DNA of 64,000 bases from Pseudomonadota bacterium (GCA_027487795.1 JAIYCX010000031.1:1-64000); one strand, 5' to 3'. Counted from the stretch's first letter, positions 44,169 through 54,076 are shown. The notes: generated by a model from the letters alone, not told the origin. Numbers and translations are program-made.

Positions 44169-46340
44169 TTTATTTAAGAAAGTAGTCCAAAGAGGTGCAA
44201 TTATTTTAGAATCATAGTTTTTGATTACTTCGCTAGATATATTTGATGATAAATCTTTAAGTTTATCTAAGTTGTTAATCACCTTTGCAATTTCCGAAGA
44301 AAGTTCAATAATATTTCTGTTAAAATCATTTGTAATATTAAAACATTCTATAAAATATTTATTCTTTAAAATATTTACATCCTTAGCTTCACCAACTATC
44401 ATTAAAGGAACGGATAAAGCTAATGGTAAAATACAATTTGTAAAATTAGATTTCTCTGCCGTTAAAATTAATAAATCACAAGATTTATAGACTGAGGATA
44501 TTTCTATTTCACCTAAGAAATCATCAAAACAAGTAACATTTGGTAAGTCCTCAATTTTTATACCCAAAGCTTTACAAGCTACCTCAATAGCTTTTACAGA
44601 TATTGGGACAGAACCTTCCCTAGTTCGTTCCCTATCAAAAATAACATATTCAAAATTAAAACTACCTTTAAGACTTTGTAACGATGCCAACGTTAAAGCA
44701 AAATTATTAAAATTTTCAGAATCTAATTCTAAGCCAATTAAAAATTTTTTATTATTATTTTGTTTTAAATATGGAGTAATAAATTTTAATTTATCAATAT
44801 CCAATGATAATGGTAGAAAGTTGTTTCCACTAAACTGATTCAAAAGAAGACCAAACACACCATTTCTATATTGTAAACTATTAAAATCTTCCAATATAAT
44901 TCCATTTACGGCTTCAATCTGATATCGTTTTTGAAGGACATCGGTTGATAATTTATCTCTTATATAGGAACTACATAAAAGTTCTATCTGAAATTTATAA
45001 TTAACGTTTCTTTGTAATAAATCCAACCAATACTTACTTTCTTCTGCACTTTCCTTAATCTCTTTAAAATAATTATAATCTGCAAAATTTGCGCGAATTC
45101 CAATGTTTGGACATTCTAAAGCAATTATTTTTGCTAAAGATCTAATAACTCTTGTATAGGCATTTCCTTTAGCCATAGGCCAAAAAATAGCGGCGCCTTT
45201 TTGAGGGATTTTAGAATGCGAATTTAGCGACTTTTCTATTTTTTCTATATTTTTTTTAATTTCTATAGAGTAATTTTGTATACATCTTCCACTGTTAGTT
45301 TCCAATTTTAAGTTATTAACAGTGTAAGCTAAAAAACTTTTTGAAATTGTATTATCTAACCAATAAGAAGGTATTTGCATATCAGATTTTATTTGAATAA
45401 CAGAAGGATAATTATTTTTAGGAATATTAACAATAATATTTTGAAACTTATTTGTATGATCAAATTGAAAGCTACCAAGTGTCTGATTATCTAAAGATAC
45501 ATATACTCTTTGCTGATGATTATGAAATTCTTCAATTGGTAATTCCAAAGATAAAATAGCAGATAATTTTAAATCTTCTTCAAATAGATTACTTGGAACT
45601 TCTATTAAAAAATCATTTGTGACGGTAAATTTACTAGAACTACCCGGATTAGCACCAAACAACTTACATCCAGACTTATGTAGTTGCCATCGATAAGGCA
45701 TGTCTGTCTTAACTATAGACAAACCTAGTTGTGTCATTCTAATATCATTATGTATGACAGTTGAATTAGGATTAACTTTAATAGTAAATCCAGCTTTTTT
45801 TATATTAGATGAAAAATGTACGTCTTCTCCTTCATAAAATCCGTTATCATTAGGCCATTTAACAATTTCAGAAACTTGTCGTTTCATTACACATAAACCA
45901 CCAGTAATATATACATAAGGCGAAGTCTCAGAGTAATCAATTAAATGATGTCCAGTGGGCGAATCTATTACTGCCCAGTCCCAATATCGAGAACCATCTA
46001 TGTTCAAAATACGAACACATAAAACATCAAAATCAGAACCAAATTTACATATTCCTTGATAAAAATCATCCTGAAAAAGTATATCATCGTCACAAACAAC
46101 AACAATTTCTTTAGTAGCTAGGCAAGTTGCTTTGTTTCTCATCTCTCCTAATCTACCTTCTCTAGCAGCATCAACTGCTAGTACTCTATTCACTCCTTGT
46201 AATTCTTCAGGAGGTTCTCCACTTACAAATATCTCATAGTCAGGAACTGCAAGTTTACGAATACTAAGAATAGTCTCATCTAACGAATGTGGCCTTAGTC
46301 CATTTGAGATTATACAAAAACTAATAGAAGGACTATACAT
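44163..46340 (-). CDS. Two-domain glycosyltransferase (GT2 plus GT1/4-like)
   Basis: A 725-aa protein. The N-terminal part (about 5-210) is a GT-A fold family 2-like transferase with the nucleotide-sugar metal motif VVCDDDILFQDDF and the YITGGLCVMKR and GFYEGEDVHFS acceptor-side blocks. A central region (about 215-370) is unassigned. The C-terminal part (about 380-725) has PMAKGNAYTRVIRSLAKI, LIGLELDSENFN and SVYKSCDLLILTAEKSNF...PLALSVPLMIVGEAKDV, a degenerate GT-B-like transferase. It may add two sugars to one glycan. It lies far from the main glycan operon but in the same strand-switching region. Confidence 0.7.
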   Translation of the reverse strand: MYSPSISFCIISNGLRPHSLDETILSIRKLAVPDYEIFVSGEPPEELQGVNRVLAVDAAREGRLGEMRNKATCLATKEIVVVCDDDILFQDDFYQGICKFGSDFDVLCVRILNIDGSRYWDWAVIDSPTGHHLIDYSETSPYVYITGGLCVMKRQVSEIVKWPNDNGFYEGEDVHFSSNIKKAGFTIKVNPNSTVIHNDIRMTQLGLSIVKTDMPYRWQLHKSGCKLFGANPGSSSKFTVTNDFLIEVPSNLFEEDLKLSAILSLELPIEEFHNHQQRVYVSLDNQTLGSFQFDHTNKFQNIIVNIPKNNYPSVIQIKSDMQIPSYWLDNTISKSFLAYTVNNLKLETNSGRCIQNYSIEIKKNIEKIEKSLNSHSKIPQKGAAIFWPMAKGNAYTRVIRSLAKIIALECPNIGIRANFADYNYFKEIKESAEESKYWLDLLQRNVNYKFQIELLCSSYIRDKLSTDVLQKRYQIEAVNGIILEDFNSLQYRNGVFGLLLNQFSGNNFLPLSLDIDKLKFITPYLKQNNNKKFLIGLELDSENFNNFALTLASLQSLKGSFNFEYVIFDRERTREGSVPISVKAIEVACKALGIKIEDLPNVTCFDDFLGEIEISSVYKSCDLLILTAEKSNFTNCILPLALSVPLMIVGEAKDVNILKNKYFIECFNITNDFNRNIIELSSEIAKVINNLDKLKDLSSNISSEVIKNYDSKIIAPLWTTFLNKL

Positions 46341-46432
46341 TTGAAAATTTTAAAGAAACTCTTAATTTATTATATCTTGGTCTATTATATGATGAACATT
46401 AATAATGGTTAGGATGTGATAACTACCTATGA

Positions 46433-46459
46433 CGAGTTAAATACTAGGTTTTTAACTCG
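46433..46459 (-). terminator. Weak hairpin between the hydratase and glycosyltransferase genes
   Basis: CGAGTTAAA (46433-46441) and TTTAACTCG (46451-46459) form a 9-bp stem with a 9-nt loop. The minus-strand transcript has no run of U after the hairpin, so termination is doubtful. It may slow polymerase or stabilise RNA ends. Confidence 0.3.
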
Positions 46460-46484
46460 CTCAAATTAAGTAAGCCCTTAACTT

Positions 46485-48518
46485 TTAAGAAGTTTTTCTT
46501 TTTGTGTGGTACATAATTCCACCTAAAAATGGTGGGAATCCGAATCCCATAATAGAAGCCAAATCTATTTGGAAAGCGGCTTCTTCACTAGGTACTCCGG
46601 CTACTCCTTCATCGAAACAACTCTTTGCCTCCCTTGCCATGCTATTGATCAAACGATCTAAAATTACTTCATCACTTAAAGAACAATTACCAATTATATT
46701 TATTCCAAAATCTTTTAATTCCATGTTAGGTAAAGGCTTCTCACCTCCGTAAATATAGAATCCTTTCCCGTTCTTTTTTCCTAACATTCCAGCTTCTACT
46801 AACTTTCCTAAAATTCCACTACCCCTCATTCGTTCGCCGTAAGCATCAGTTAAAACTGACTCAACTTTTTTACCAATATCTAAACCAACTTCATCTATTA
46901 ATCTAAATGGCCCCATCGGAAATCCAAAGCTGGTTACCACTTTATCTATCTTAGACAAGGGAACTCCTTCTGCCAACAAACGACTCGCTTCCGATAAGTA
47001 AGGGCATAGTATTCTATTAACTAGGAAACCTGGAACATCTTCTACGATTACCGGATACTTACCTAACCTAGTAACTAAAGAAACTGCTCTAATTAAGGTT
47101 TTATCGCTAGTGTCTTTTGTTCGAATAATTTCTACTAATGGCATTTTTTCAACGGGATTAAAAAAATGAATTCCAATTAGCCTATCTTTAACTGTTAAAT
47201 CTGCAAACACTTCTGAAAGTTTTAAAGAGGATGTGTTAGAAGCCAAAATCGTATCATTAGAACAAGAATTTTCTAATTCATGAAATAACTTCTTCTTAAT
47301 ATTTAAATCCTCAATGATTGCTTCAACTATAATTTCAGAGTTATTAAGAGCAGAAGCATCCGCAAAAATTCCTAACTTAGATAATCTCTCTTCTTTCTTT
47401 TCCCTAGATAAAGACTTACTAGACTCTATAAAATTTAATATATGCTGCTTAGCGCCATCTCTACTTTTCTCAAATGGATCGACGACACCTGTTTTCATAC
47501 CAGATTTTAATGCTACGGCAGCTAATCCCCTACCCATAATTCCAGCACCAAAAATTCCAATACTATTAATCTTTTCTAGTGGATTCTTTTTAGCTAGCTT
47601 TTGTGCACTTTCAGTTAGAAAAAATACATGGACTAGAGCTTTTGATTCAGGCGTTATAATTAGCTCGCCTAATGCAATAGCCTCAGCATCATATGCAGCC
47701 TGAGTAATTTTTTCCCTAGATAATGCCGCACAAAAAATTGCTTTTGTGATAGCTGGATATTTACCTCGTGTCTTTTTAAAACTAGATTTTATTGCTTGCT
47801 GAGTGGTAAAAAACCTACCAACTTGTGTTCGGGATAGAAACCAATCAGTTAGTTTCAAGTTGTAAGAGATTCTCTTTCCTTTTCTAAGTAACTCTTCAGC
47901 TTTTTTGGAAATATTTAATAAAAATTCAGACTCATTAGTAAAATTAAAGAAATCATCTACTAATCCAATTTTTTTTGCTTTTCTTCCATCAACTATCTTA
48001 CCCTGTAATATTATATCAAGTGCATTTGGTAAACCTATTAACCTGGGAAGTCTTTGAGTACCTCCAAAGCCTGGTAAGATACCTAACTTGGTTTCTGGCA
48101 ATCCTATTTTAGAAGAAGAATCATTACTAATTATTCTGTAATCACAAGCAAGTGCAAGTTCACAGCCGCCACCGACACAAGGCCCATGAATTGCCACAAT
48201 AGTTGGGATAGGTAAATTTTCTATAATCTGAAAAATACTTTGACCTTGCTTTGCTAGTCTTTCTCCCTCTTTTTTATCGGTTACATCTTTTATAGCATTA
48301 ATATCAGCTCCTAAACAAAAACCAAGATTTGGAGGAGATGAAATTATTAATGCAAGAATAGATTTATTTTCTTTAATTAACTTTGTGAAATCTTCTAGTT
48401 CATTCTTTAGGGAAAGCATTCTATCTTCAGTAAGTATAATAGCTTTATCTTCACTATTTCCTAATAGTAGATGAGCAAATTTATCTTCGATTTTTATAGA
48501 AACTAGTTTATTATTCAT
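46485..48518 (-). CDS. Enoyl-CoA hydratase / 3-hydroxyacyl-CoA dehydrogenase
   Basis: A 677-aa bifunctional beta-oxidation enzyme (FadB/FadJ type). The N-terminal crotonase domain (about 1-190) has GPCVGGGCELALACDYRI and GLPETKLGILPGFGGTQRL (catalytic Glu). The dehydrogenase half has the NAD-binding GIFGAGIMGRGLAA (about 320) and HFFNPVEKMPLVEII. A further C-terminal domain has FGFPMGPFRLIDEVGLD. Length is slightly under the usual 700-720. It supports fatty acid breakdown. It is 15 bp downstream of the pseudokinase gene, likely cotranscribed. Confidence 0.9.
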   Translation of the reverse strand: MNNKLVSIKIEDKFAHLLLGNSEDKAIILTEDRMLSLKNELEDFTKLIKENKSILALIISSPPNLGFCLGADINAIKDVTDKKEGERLAKQGQSIFQIIENLPIPTIVAIHGPCVGGGCELALACDYRIISNDSSSKIGLPETKLGILPGFGGTQRLPRLIGLPNALDIILQGKIVDGRKAKKIGLVDDFFNFTNESEFLLNISKKAEELLRKGKRISYNLKLTDWFLSRTQVGRFFTTQQAIKSSFKKTRGKYPAITKAIFCAALSREKITQAAYDAEAIALGELIITPESKALVHVFFLTESAQKLAKKNPLEKINSIGIFGAGIMGRGLAAVALKSGMKTGVVDPFEKSRDGAKQHILNFIESSKSLSREKKEERLSKLGIFADASALNNSEIIVEAIIEDLNIKKKLFHELENSCSNDTILASNTSSLKLSEVFADLTVKDRLIGIHFFNPVEKMPLVEIIRTKDTSDKTLIRAVSLVTRLGKYPVIVEDVPGFLVNRILCPYLSEASRLLAEGVPLSKIDKVVTSFGFPMGPFRLIDEVGLDIGKKVESVLTDAYGERMRGSGILGKLVEAGMLGKKNGKGFYIYGGEKPLPNMELKDFGINIIGNCSLSDEVILDRLINSMAREAKSCFDEGVAGVPSEEAAFQIDLASIMGFGFPPFLGGIMYHTKRKTS

Positions 48519-48533
48519 AATTTTAGAAAGTTA

Positions 48534-49892
48534 TTATTTTGTAGTATTTATTTTAAGTAGAGCTCTGTCAATTGCAGATTTCACTACTTCACTAGCTTCA
48601 GATTTTTGATGATCTTCCAACAATATACGAGCCTGCTCCCCACTATAGGCAACTAAAGATGACACTGCGAATCCCCTTACTAAGTAATCTGGATCAAGTA
48701 ATAATTCACTTAAACTACTAACAACTTCTGGATGTCCCTTCTCTACTTTTTCAGCAACAAGTTTTAAAGCAGCTATTCTAATTTCAAAGTCTGATGCACT
48801 AAACAAACTTAATAGCCTTCTCCTATCTTCCTGAGTAGAAATTATATTTAAAGCTTGTAAAGCTTCTAACTGCTGAATTGCGGTTAAATCATTAACTATT
48901 GGTGATGATTTATTTTCCTCGACCCTAATTATTTCTTCATGTATAGGTTTCTCTGTTATTGGTACTGTATTTTCACTTATATTTTCTAATAATTTTTTAT
49001 TACTAGTACTTAAGAATAAAATCACTGCAAAACCAGTAACAAGCGCAATAATTGATATAAAAAATAAATTCTTAGGTAGGATAAAACTTATAATGTATTT
49101 AAATATATTAAAGTTAAGATTTTTGAACGTTTGTTTAAAAAGATAAAATACCTTAGCACTACCTTCTGGAGCAAATCTAGTAAAAGCATTTATTAAACTA
49201 CTTCTTCCATTCGTATTTCCTGTACTTAAACAAAATTTAATTTTTCTTCTTACTTCTTCTTTTGATTTACCTGAGGTTAAAGCTCCAGAATTAGGCAAAG
49301 AAAATAATGAATTCTTATTATGGTTATCTATAATATCTTGACAGTATTCACTAACATCATTTAATAAATCAGTACCACTAATGTCCGTACCACCAGATAA
49401 TTTTCTCGCTAAAGAATATATACCAGGAAATGCAATCTGCCCTTCTTGACCAAATACCGTATAAGGACCTAAATCCATTTTATAATCAGACTTTCTTCCT
49501 AAGGTTAATAAAATTGAATAAACGTCTTTAAAATAAAGCATTAACTTTTCTTCATTTTCAAAAATTATTTCTTCTACTGGTATAATATTATCTAAATCAG
49601 CAACTAAAAAAGGTTTCAAATCTGGAGTAATGCCAACTTCAGATATTTTAGCTATTTTCTGATTAATATCAGCATAAGAATTAACAAAATCGACATAAGA
49701 AGTTATTACTTTAGAAATGTCATTTTCTGTATTACCAAGAACTACTTTATCCATCACCACAGCAACCTGAGACTCTTTTTCAGATGAAAGCTTAGCGGAA
49801 AAGAAAGTTAACCCCGAGTCTGTAAATAAGACCTCTCCAAACTGAAGTATTTTTGTACTTGAACCTTTTCTTTCCTTGGGAGTTACGCTCAT
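48534..49892 (-). CDS. Probable pseudokinase with membrane helix and HEAT repeats
   Basis: A 452-aa protein. Its first ~200 residues resemble a degenerate protein kinase: KISEVGITPDLKPFLVADL (strands before and after the hinge) and MDLGPYTVFGQEGQIAFPGI (about 139-158), which aligns by eye with the catalytic loop HxDLxPxNI...DFG but lacks HRD, Asn and DFG. A membrane helix (LFFISIIALVTGFAVILFL, about 265-285) follows. Residues about 330-452 form HEAT-type helical repeats (RIAALKLVAEKVEKGHP; DYLVRGFAVSSLVAYSG). It is cotranscribed with the DUF4388-like gene (9 bp). Kinase ancestry is inference. Confidence 0.55.
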   Translation of the reverse strand: MSVTPKERKGSSTKILQFGEVLFTDSGLTFFSAKLSSEKESQVAVVMDKVVLGNTENDISKVITSYVDFVNSYADINQKIAKISEVGITPDLKPFLVADLDNIIPVEEIIFENEEKLMLYFKDVYSILLTLGRKSDYKMDLGPYTVFGQEGQIAFPGIYSLARKLSGGTDISGTDLLNDVSEYCQDIIDNHNKNSLFSLPNSGALTSGKSKEEVRRKIKFCLSTGNTNGRSSLINAFTRFAPEGSAKVFYLFKQTFKNLNFNIFKYIISFILPKNLFFISIIALVTGFAVILFLSTSNKKLLENISENTVPITEKPIHEEIIRVEENKSSPIVNDLTAIQQLEALQALNIISTQEDRRRLLSLFSASDFEIRIAALKLVAEKVEKGHPEVVSSLSELLLDPDYLVRGFAVSSLVAYSGEQARILLEDHQKSEASEVVKSAIDRALLKINTTK

Positions 49893-49901
49893 TTTAAATA
49901 C

Positions 49902-50588
49902 CTAACTTCCATTACTAGATATGAAAAAATAGTATACTAGTTTGTAGCTAATTAAAAATATTATTGCTAAAACTAAATACATTAAAATTTCTCTGTGTTC
50001 TTCTTTTAAATAAAAAGTTCTTTTTTGCTTAAAAGTTTGAACTTTAACTATAGACATCTCAATAGTCTCTTCCGTAGTGTTTACTATATCAGAGCAGACT
50101 TCAGGAATTTCTATTTTAAGCTGGCTTAACATATCTAACATAAGGTGAACTATACTCTGAGATCTTTGTATACTAATTCCTTTAAATCTTAATTCTTCTG
50201 GACTATTTGCTAATTTATATTTTATTTCTTTAGATAAAATTAAATTTTTAAATACTAACTTAATAGTATCATTCAAATAGTAATTAAATTTATCTAAATT
50301 CAAAAAACTTTCTCTAATTAAAAATTCTTTTAATATTTTTACGTTTGGTATTTTCTTCTTAATTAGTTCGGACAAATTTAATGGAATAATATTCTTTAGA
50401 TTTAAATTATTAACCAAATCGAAAATCACTATTTTATCGGTAAAACTAGCTTTAGAAATCTTAGACTCTGACAGTTCAAATAAACACTCTGAGTCAACAT
50501 TAGAAAATAAGACGACACCTTCATACTTAGATTTTGATAAATCTCTTAACACCTCAATAAACGGTAAAGTATGTTCAGTCACGTTCAT
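49902..50588 (-). CDS. DUF4388-like protein with C-terminal membrane helix
   Basis: I start at ATG 50588 (MNVTEHTLPFIEVL); a TTG at 50600 would add four residues. The N-terminal ~60 residues (IEVLRDLSKSKYEGVVLFSN...SKISKASF) look like the start of a DUF4388/PATAN-type domain, common in deltaproteobacterial signalling proteins. The middle is Leu/Lys-rich and helical. A membrane helix (IMYL-type, LMYLVLAIIFLISYKLVYYFF) lies near the C-terminus. It is cotranscribed with the pseudokinase-HEAT gene and may be its partner. Function unknown. Confidence 0.55.
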   Translation of the reverse strand: MNVTEHTLPFIEVLRDLSKSKYEGVVLFSNVDSECLFELSESKISKASFTDKIVIFDLVNNLNLKNIIPLNLSELIKKKIPNVKILKEFLIRESFLNLDKFNYYLNDTIKLVFKNLILSKEIKYKLANSPEELRFKGISIQRSQSIVHLMLDMLSQLKIEIPEVCSDIVNTTEETIEMSIVKVQTFKQKRTFYLKEEHREILMYLVLAIIFLISYKLVYYFFISSNGS

Positions 50589-50854
50589 TTCTATTACCAA
50601 ATTACCTAGTGAATATAATTAGTAAGCCTTACCATCTACCTATTCTTTTCGGCATTTTTTAAGAAAAACCCAAATAATTTAATATTTATAGGCTAAGTAG
50701 CTGTATTTATTTAAGTATTTTTACGATCTCATGTTCTGAATACTTAGTTAATCCTATAGCATCTTAAATTCTAAAAAATATAGCTAGACTCATCTTCAGA
50801 TAAAGATGTTATATTTTAGGTTTATTTATTAAAACGAAATTTAGGTAATAAGAT

Positions 50855-52111
50855 ATGCATCTTATACATAGAAAGACCTGTAGAGTATGTGGATCTTCGG
50901 CATTAACACCAATTATTAATATTGGTGAACAAAACCTACAGGGATCTTTTATTAAACCGGGAAAAGAATTACCTCCAATTAGAAAAATTTCAACAACGTT
51001 GATGAGATGCGATCCTACAAAAGATGAACAAGCTTGTGGATTACTGCAAATGGAACATTCAGTTCCACCAGAAATTCTGTACTCAGCATACTGGTACAGA
51101 TCCGGAACAAATAATACTATGAGAGTACATCTAAAGGGCATAGTAGATGAAGTAGTAGAAATGTCTAATTTAGAAAACGGTATAGTATTAGATATTGGAT
51201 GTAACGATGGGACACTACTAAATAACTATCCTAGCTCATTTAAAAAATTTGGGGTTGATCCATCTGACATAATTCCAGTCTCTACAAATGATTTAAAAAT
51301 AATTAGAGACTTATTTCCCTCAGAAGAGCTCTCAAAAACTTTAAAGGGAAGAAAACTTGATATTATAACTTCAATAGCAATGTTTTATGATCTTGAGAAC
51401 CCAATAGGATTTTGCAAAGAGATTAAAAATGTTTTATCTCCAGAAGGTCTTTGGGTATTTGAAATGTCTTACATGCCTAGCATGCTAAAAATGAATTCAT
51501 ATGACACAATCTGTCATGAACATTTAGAATACTATAGCTTAGCTGTTATTGAGTATATACTTAGTAAGGCTGACTTAAAAGTTGTAAATGCAACACTTAA
51601 TGATATTAATGGCGGTAGTATCAGATGCTTTGCAACTCATACTGACAATTTTAATTTCAAAAACGAAGTATATTATAATAATATGCTAACCTTAAGACAG
51701 AACGAGTTCGACTTAGAGCTAGACACAGATAAGCCTTATAAAAACTTTCAAGATAGAATCAATGTACATAAGGACGAACTTAATACTCTGCTAAAAACTT
51801 TAAAAAAAGAGGGAAAGAGCATTCATATTTATGGCGCTTCGACGAAAGGAAATACCATCTTGCAGTGGTGTGGAATTGATCATAGAATTATTGACTATGC
51901 AGCAGAAAGAAACCCAGATAAATATGGAGCGATAACTCTAGGTACAGATATTCCAATAATTAGCGAAGAGGAATCTAGAGCCATGAAACCTGACTACTAC
52001 TTAGTTTTACCTTGGCATTTTAAAAAAGAATTCGTAGAAAGAGAAGCTGAGACAATCAGAAATGGTACTAAGTTAATTTTTCCACTTCCAACCGTTGAAG
52101 TTATTGGCTAA
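50855..52111 (+). CDS. Class I SAM methyltransferase, sugar C-methyltransferase type
   Basis: A 418-aa protein with the three parts of the EvaC/TylC3-like family: an N-terminal zinc-binding region (CRVCGSSALTPIINIGEQ, with further Cys in MRCDPTKDEQACGL), the SAM domain with motif I VLDIGCNDGTLLNNYP (about 108-123), and the C-terminal domain IHIYGASTKGNTILQWCGID...YYLVLPWHFKKEF. Members methylate nucleotide-activated deoxysugars. It starts a three-gene plus-strand operon with the WcbI and GSCFA genes. The sugar is unknown. Confidence 0.87.
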   Translation: MHLIHRKTCRVCGSSALTPIINIGEQNLQGSFIKPGKELPPIRKISTTLMRCDPTKDEQACGLLQMEHSVPPEILYSAYWYRSGTNNTMRVHLKGIVDEVVEMSNLENGIVLDIGCNDGTLLNNYPSSFKKFGVDPSDIIPVSTNDLKIIRDLFPSEELSKTLKGRKLDIITSIAMFYDLENPIGFCKEIKNVLSPEGLWVFEMSYMPSMLKMNSYDTICHEHLEYYSLAVIEYILSKADLKVVNATLNDINGGSIRCFATHTDNFNFKNEVYYNNMLTLRQNEFDLELDTDKPYKNFQDRINVHKDELNTLLKTLKKEGKSIHIYGASTKGNTILQWCGIDHRIIDYAAERNPDKYGAITLGTDIPIISEEESRAMKPDYYLVLPWHFKKEFVEREAETIRNGTKLIFPLPTVEVIG

Positions 52112-53021
52112 TAAAAATAAATTAAAACTATTAGTATCCTCAAATTGTCAAACAGAGGGAATTGCTGAAGCTTTAAAAGTAATGCTTCCAAACTATGAAG
52201 TCGCGCAACTACAAATACTTCCTAGTTATCAAGACTTTAGCTACCTAGAGGAAACAATCAATGACGGCATAGATGTTTTAATAACCTCTAATCAAAATTG
52301 TTTTAATAAAGATTTCACAGGTAAATATCCAAACTTAAAAATAATTAGGATCCCTCAAATAATTTTTTCTGCCTTTCATCCAGATCTTGTATATGCAACG
52401 GATAGCCCCGATGATGGAAATGCAAATTTTATAAAATGTCTCGACTCTAATTATCATTCAGCAATTTGTCTTTGGGGATGGAAAAATAACCTAACAGTAG
52501 AAGAAACTATAAAACTTTATAAATATGATGTATTTTTTAAATTAGGTTACTTTAACTCCTGGTCCAGTAGCTTTTCTGAATTAAAACAAAAATTCAGCTT
52601 AGCAAAACTAGATTTTACTACATTCTGGTCTAGTATCAAAAATACAGGTTTATTTATGCACTCAATAGATCATCCAAATATTTATGTCCTATCAGAGCTT
52701 TCAAAACAAATTGCTGTATCATTAGGAGCAGAAGAATCTCTAATTAATGAACCTACTCACAGAGTATTAAGCGATGCATTGACTGCTACTAGATGGCCAG
52801 TATATCCTGAAATTGGAGAACATTATGGATTAGTCGGCATGTATAAATGGAAGATAAGAAGATCGATTTATGTATCTCTAAGTGACTACATTAGCAATGC
52901 TTACAATTCATACGACGAACTTTCTCTCCCTAAAGAACAAATATCTTTTTATCAAATATCTCTTTTATCTGATGGTTACTTAGAATTTGATAAAATCCTA
53001 AGATCAATGAGGGAAATTTAA
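52104..53021 (+). CDS. WcbI-like polysaccharide protein
   Basis: About 305 aa. The N-terminus KLKLLVSSNCQTEGIAEALK matches the WcbI family opening (SNCQ), named from the Burkholderia capsule cluster and thought to act on capsule/glycan modification. No ATG is available; TTG at 52104 puts the motif at residue 7-17, and TTG 52095 is an alternative. The coding region overlaps the methyltransferase end by several bases, and the GSCFA start overlaps its stop (TAATG), so all three are translationally coupled. Confidence 0.75.
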   Translation: MANKNKLKLLVSSNCQTEGIAEALKVMLPNYEVAQLQILPSYQDFSYLEETINDGIDVLITSNQNCFNKDFTGKYPNLKIIRIPQIIFSAFHPDLVYATDSPDDGNANFIKCLDSNYHSAICLWGWKNNLTVEETIKLYKYDVFFKLGYFNSWSSSFSELKQKFSLAKLDFTTFWSSIKNTGLFMHSIDHPNIYVLSELSKQIAVSLGAEESLINEPTHRVLSDALTATRWPVYPEIGEHYGLVGMYKWKIRRSIYVSLSDYISNAYNSYDELSLPKEQISFYQISLLSDGYLEFDKILRSMREI

Positions 53022-54076
53022 TGAAAAATCCATATGCTAAACTACCAGATTATTGTTTCTGGCCAAGAGTTATGGCGAATAGTACTTCTTGGATGCTGAA
53101 TCCCGTTACCTCAAGTAAAAAAATCGGAAAGAATGAAAAAGTTTCCACTATGGGAAGTTGCTTCGCTCAACATATGTCTAAGTATATTTCTAATATTGGA
53201 CTAAATTATTATGTTGCTGAGAAAGCGCCTCCTTCTATGGACCCCTTGGAGGCTAAGAACTTAAATTATGGAATTTTTTCTGCTAGATACGGAAATGTTT
53301 ATACAGTAAGGCAAGCACTACAACTTCTTCATAGGTCAACTGGAAAATTTATACCTAAAGATTCTATTTGGAAAAAAGGTTCTAAATTTATAGATCCATT
53401 TAGACCACAAATTCAACCTAATGGATTTAGCTCGGAATCAGAGCTAGATGAGTCAAGAAAAAGTCATCTCTCTTCCGTAAAAGATATTTTTCTAACATCA
53501 GATTGGATAGTTTTTACACTAGGACTAACTGAGGCATGGAGATCTAAAGTAGATGGTGCCGTATTTCCTCTAGCACCTGGAGTTTCAGGCGGTTCATTTG
53601 ATCAAGATTCTCATGAATTTATTAATTTTAATATTAACGAAGTTAAAGAAGATTTATTTAACTTGATAAAAGAAACAAAAGAACTTAACCCAAATATAAA
53701 ATTCTTACTAACCTTATCTCCCGTCCCCTTAAATGCAACTTATGAAAACAAGCATATTGTTGTATCTACTACATATAGTAAGTCAGTACTAAGAGTTGCA
53801 ATAGCAGAAGCTGAAAATACATTTGAAAACGTTTTCTATTTCCCTTCTTATGAAATTTTCACTTCATCTTCAACTCGTGGTGCATACTTTGGACCAGATC
53901 ATAGGGAAGTATTAGATCTTGGAGTAAAACATGCGATGAGACTATTTGGAGAAAATTTCATCTCAAAAGAAGATAGTCAGTCATTATCAAATTCTGATCT
54001 TAATCTACCTAAAAGAACAATAGGATTAAATAGTGATATTGTATGCGATGAAGAAGCTATCACTATACTAGAGTAG
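53021..54076 (+). CDS. GSCFA domain protein
   Basis: A 351-aa protein with the diagnostic STMGSCFAQHMSKYI (about residue 43-57) and FTLGLTEAWRSK, SPVPLNATYENKHIVV and FYFPSYEIF. These resemble an SGNH/GDSL-like hydrolase or acyltransferase fold (GSCFA, with Ser in the GSC elbow). It is probably involved in modifying a surface glycan, together with the methyltransferase and WcbI genes. The 3' end overlaps the convergent glycosyltransferase by 9 bp. The catalytic activity is not established. Confidence 0.82.
   Translation: MKNPYAKLPDYCFWPRVMANSTSWMLNPVTSSKKIGKNEKVSTMGSCFAQHMSKYISNIGLNYYVAEKAPPSMDPLEAKNLNYGIFSARYGNVYTVRQALQLLHRSTGKFIPKDSIWKKGSKFIDPFRPQIQPNGFSSESELDESRKSHLSSVKDIFLTSDWIVFTLGLTEAWRSKVDGAVFPLAPGVSGGSFDQDSHEFINFNINEVKEDLFNLIKETKELNPNIKFLLTLSPVPLNATYENKHIVVSTTYSKSVLRVAIAEAENTFENVFYFPSYEIFTSSSTRGAYFGPDHREVLDLGVKHAMRLFGENFISKEDSQSLSNSDLNLPKRTIGLNSDIVCDEEAITILE

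Noticed and set aside
46433-46459. Strong terminator between the hydratase/dehydrogenase and the GT gene
   Set aside because: The stem is short and no U-run follows on the minus strand; kept only as a weak hairpin.
50601-50854. Regulatory RNA in the divergent gap before the methyltransferase
   Set aside because: Only a 6-bp hairpin (CATCTT/AAGATG, near 50790) and A+T-rich promoter-like sequence are visible; not enough to call a structure.
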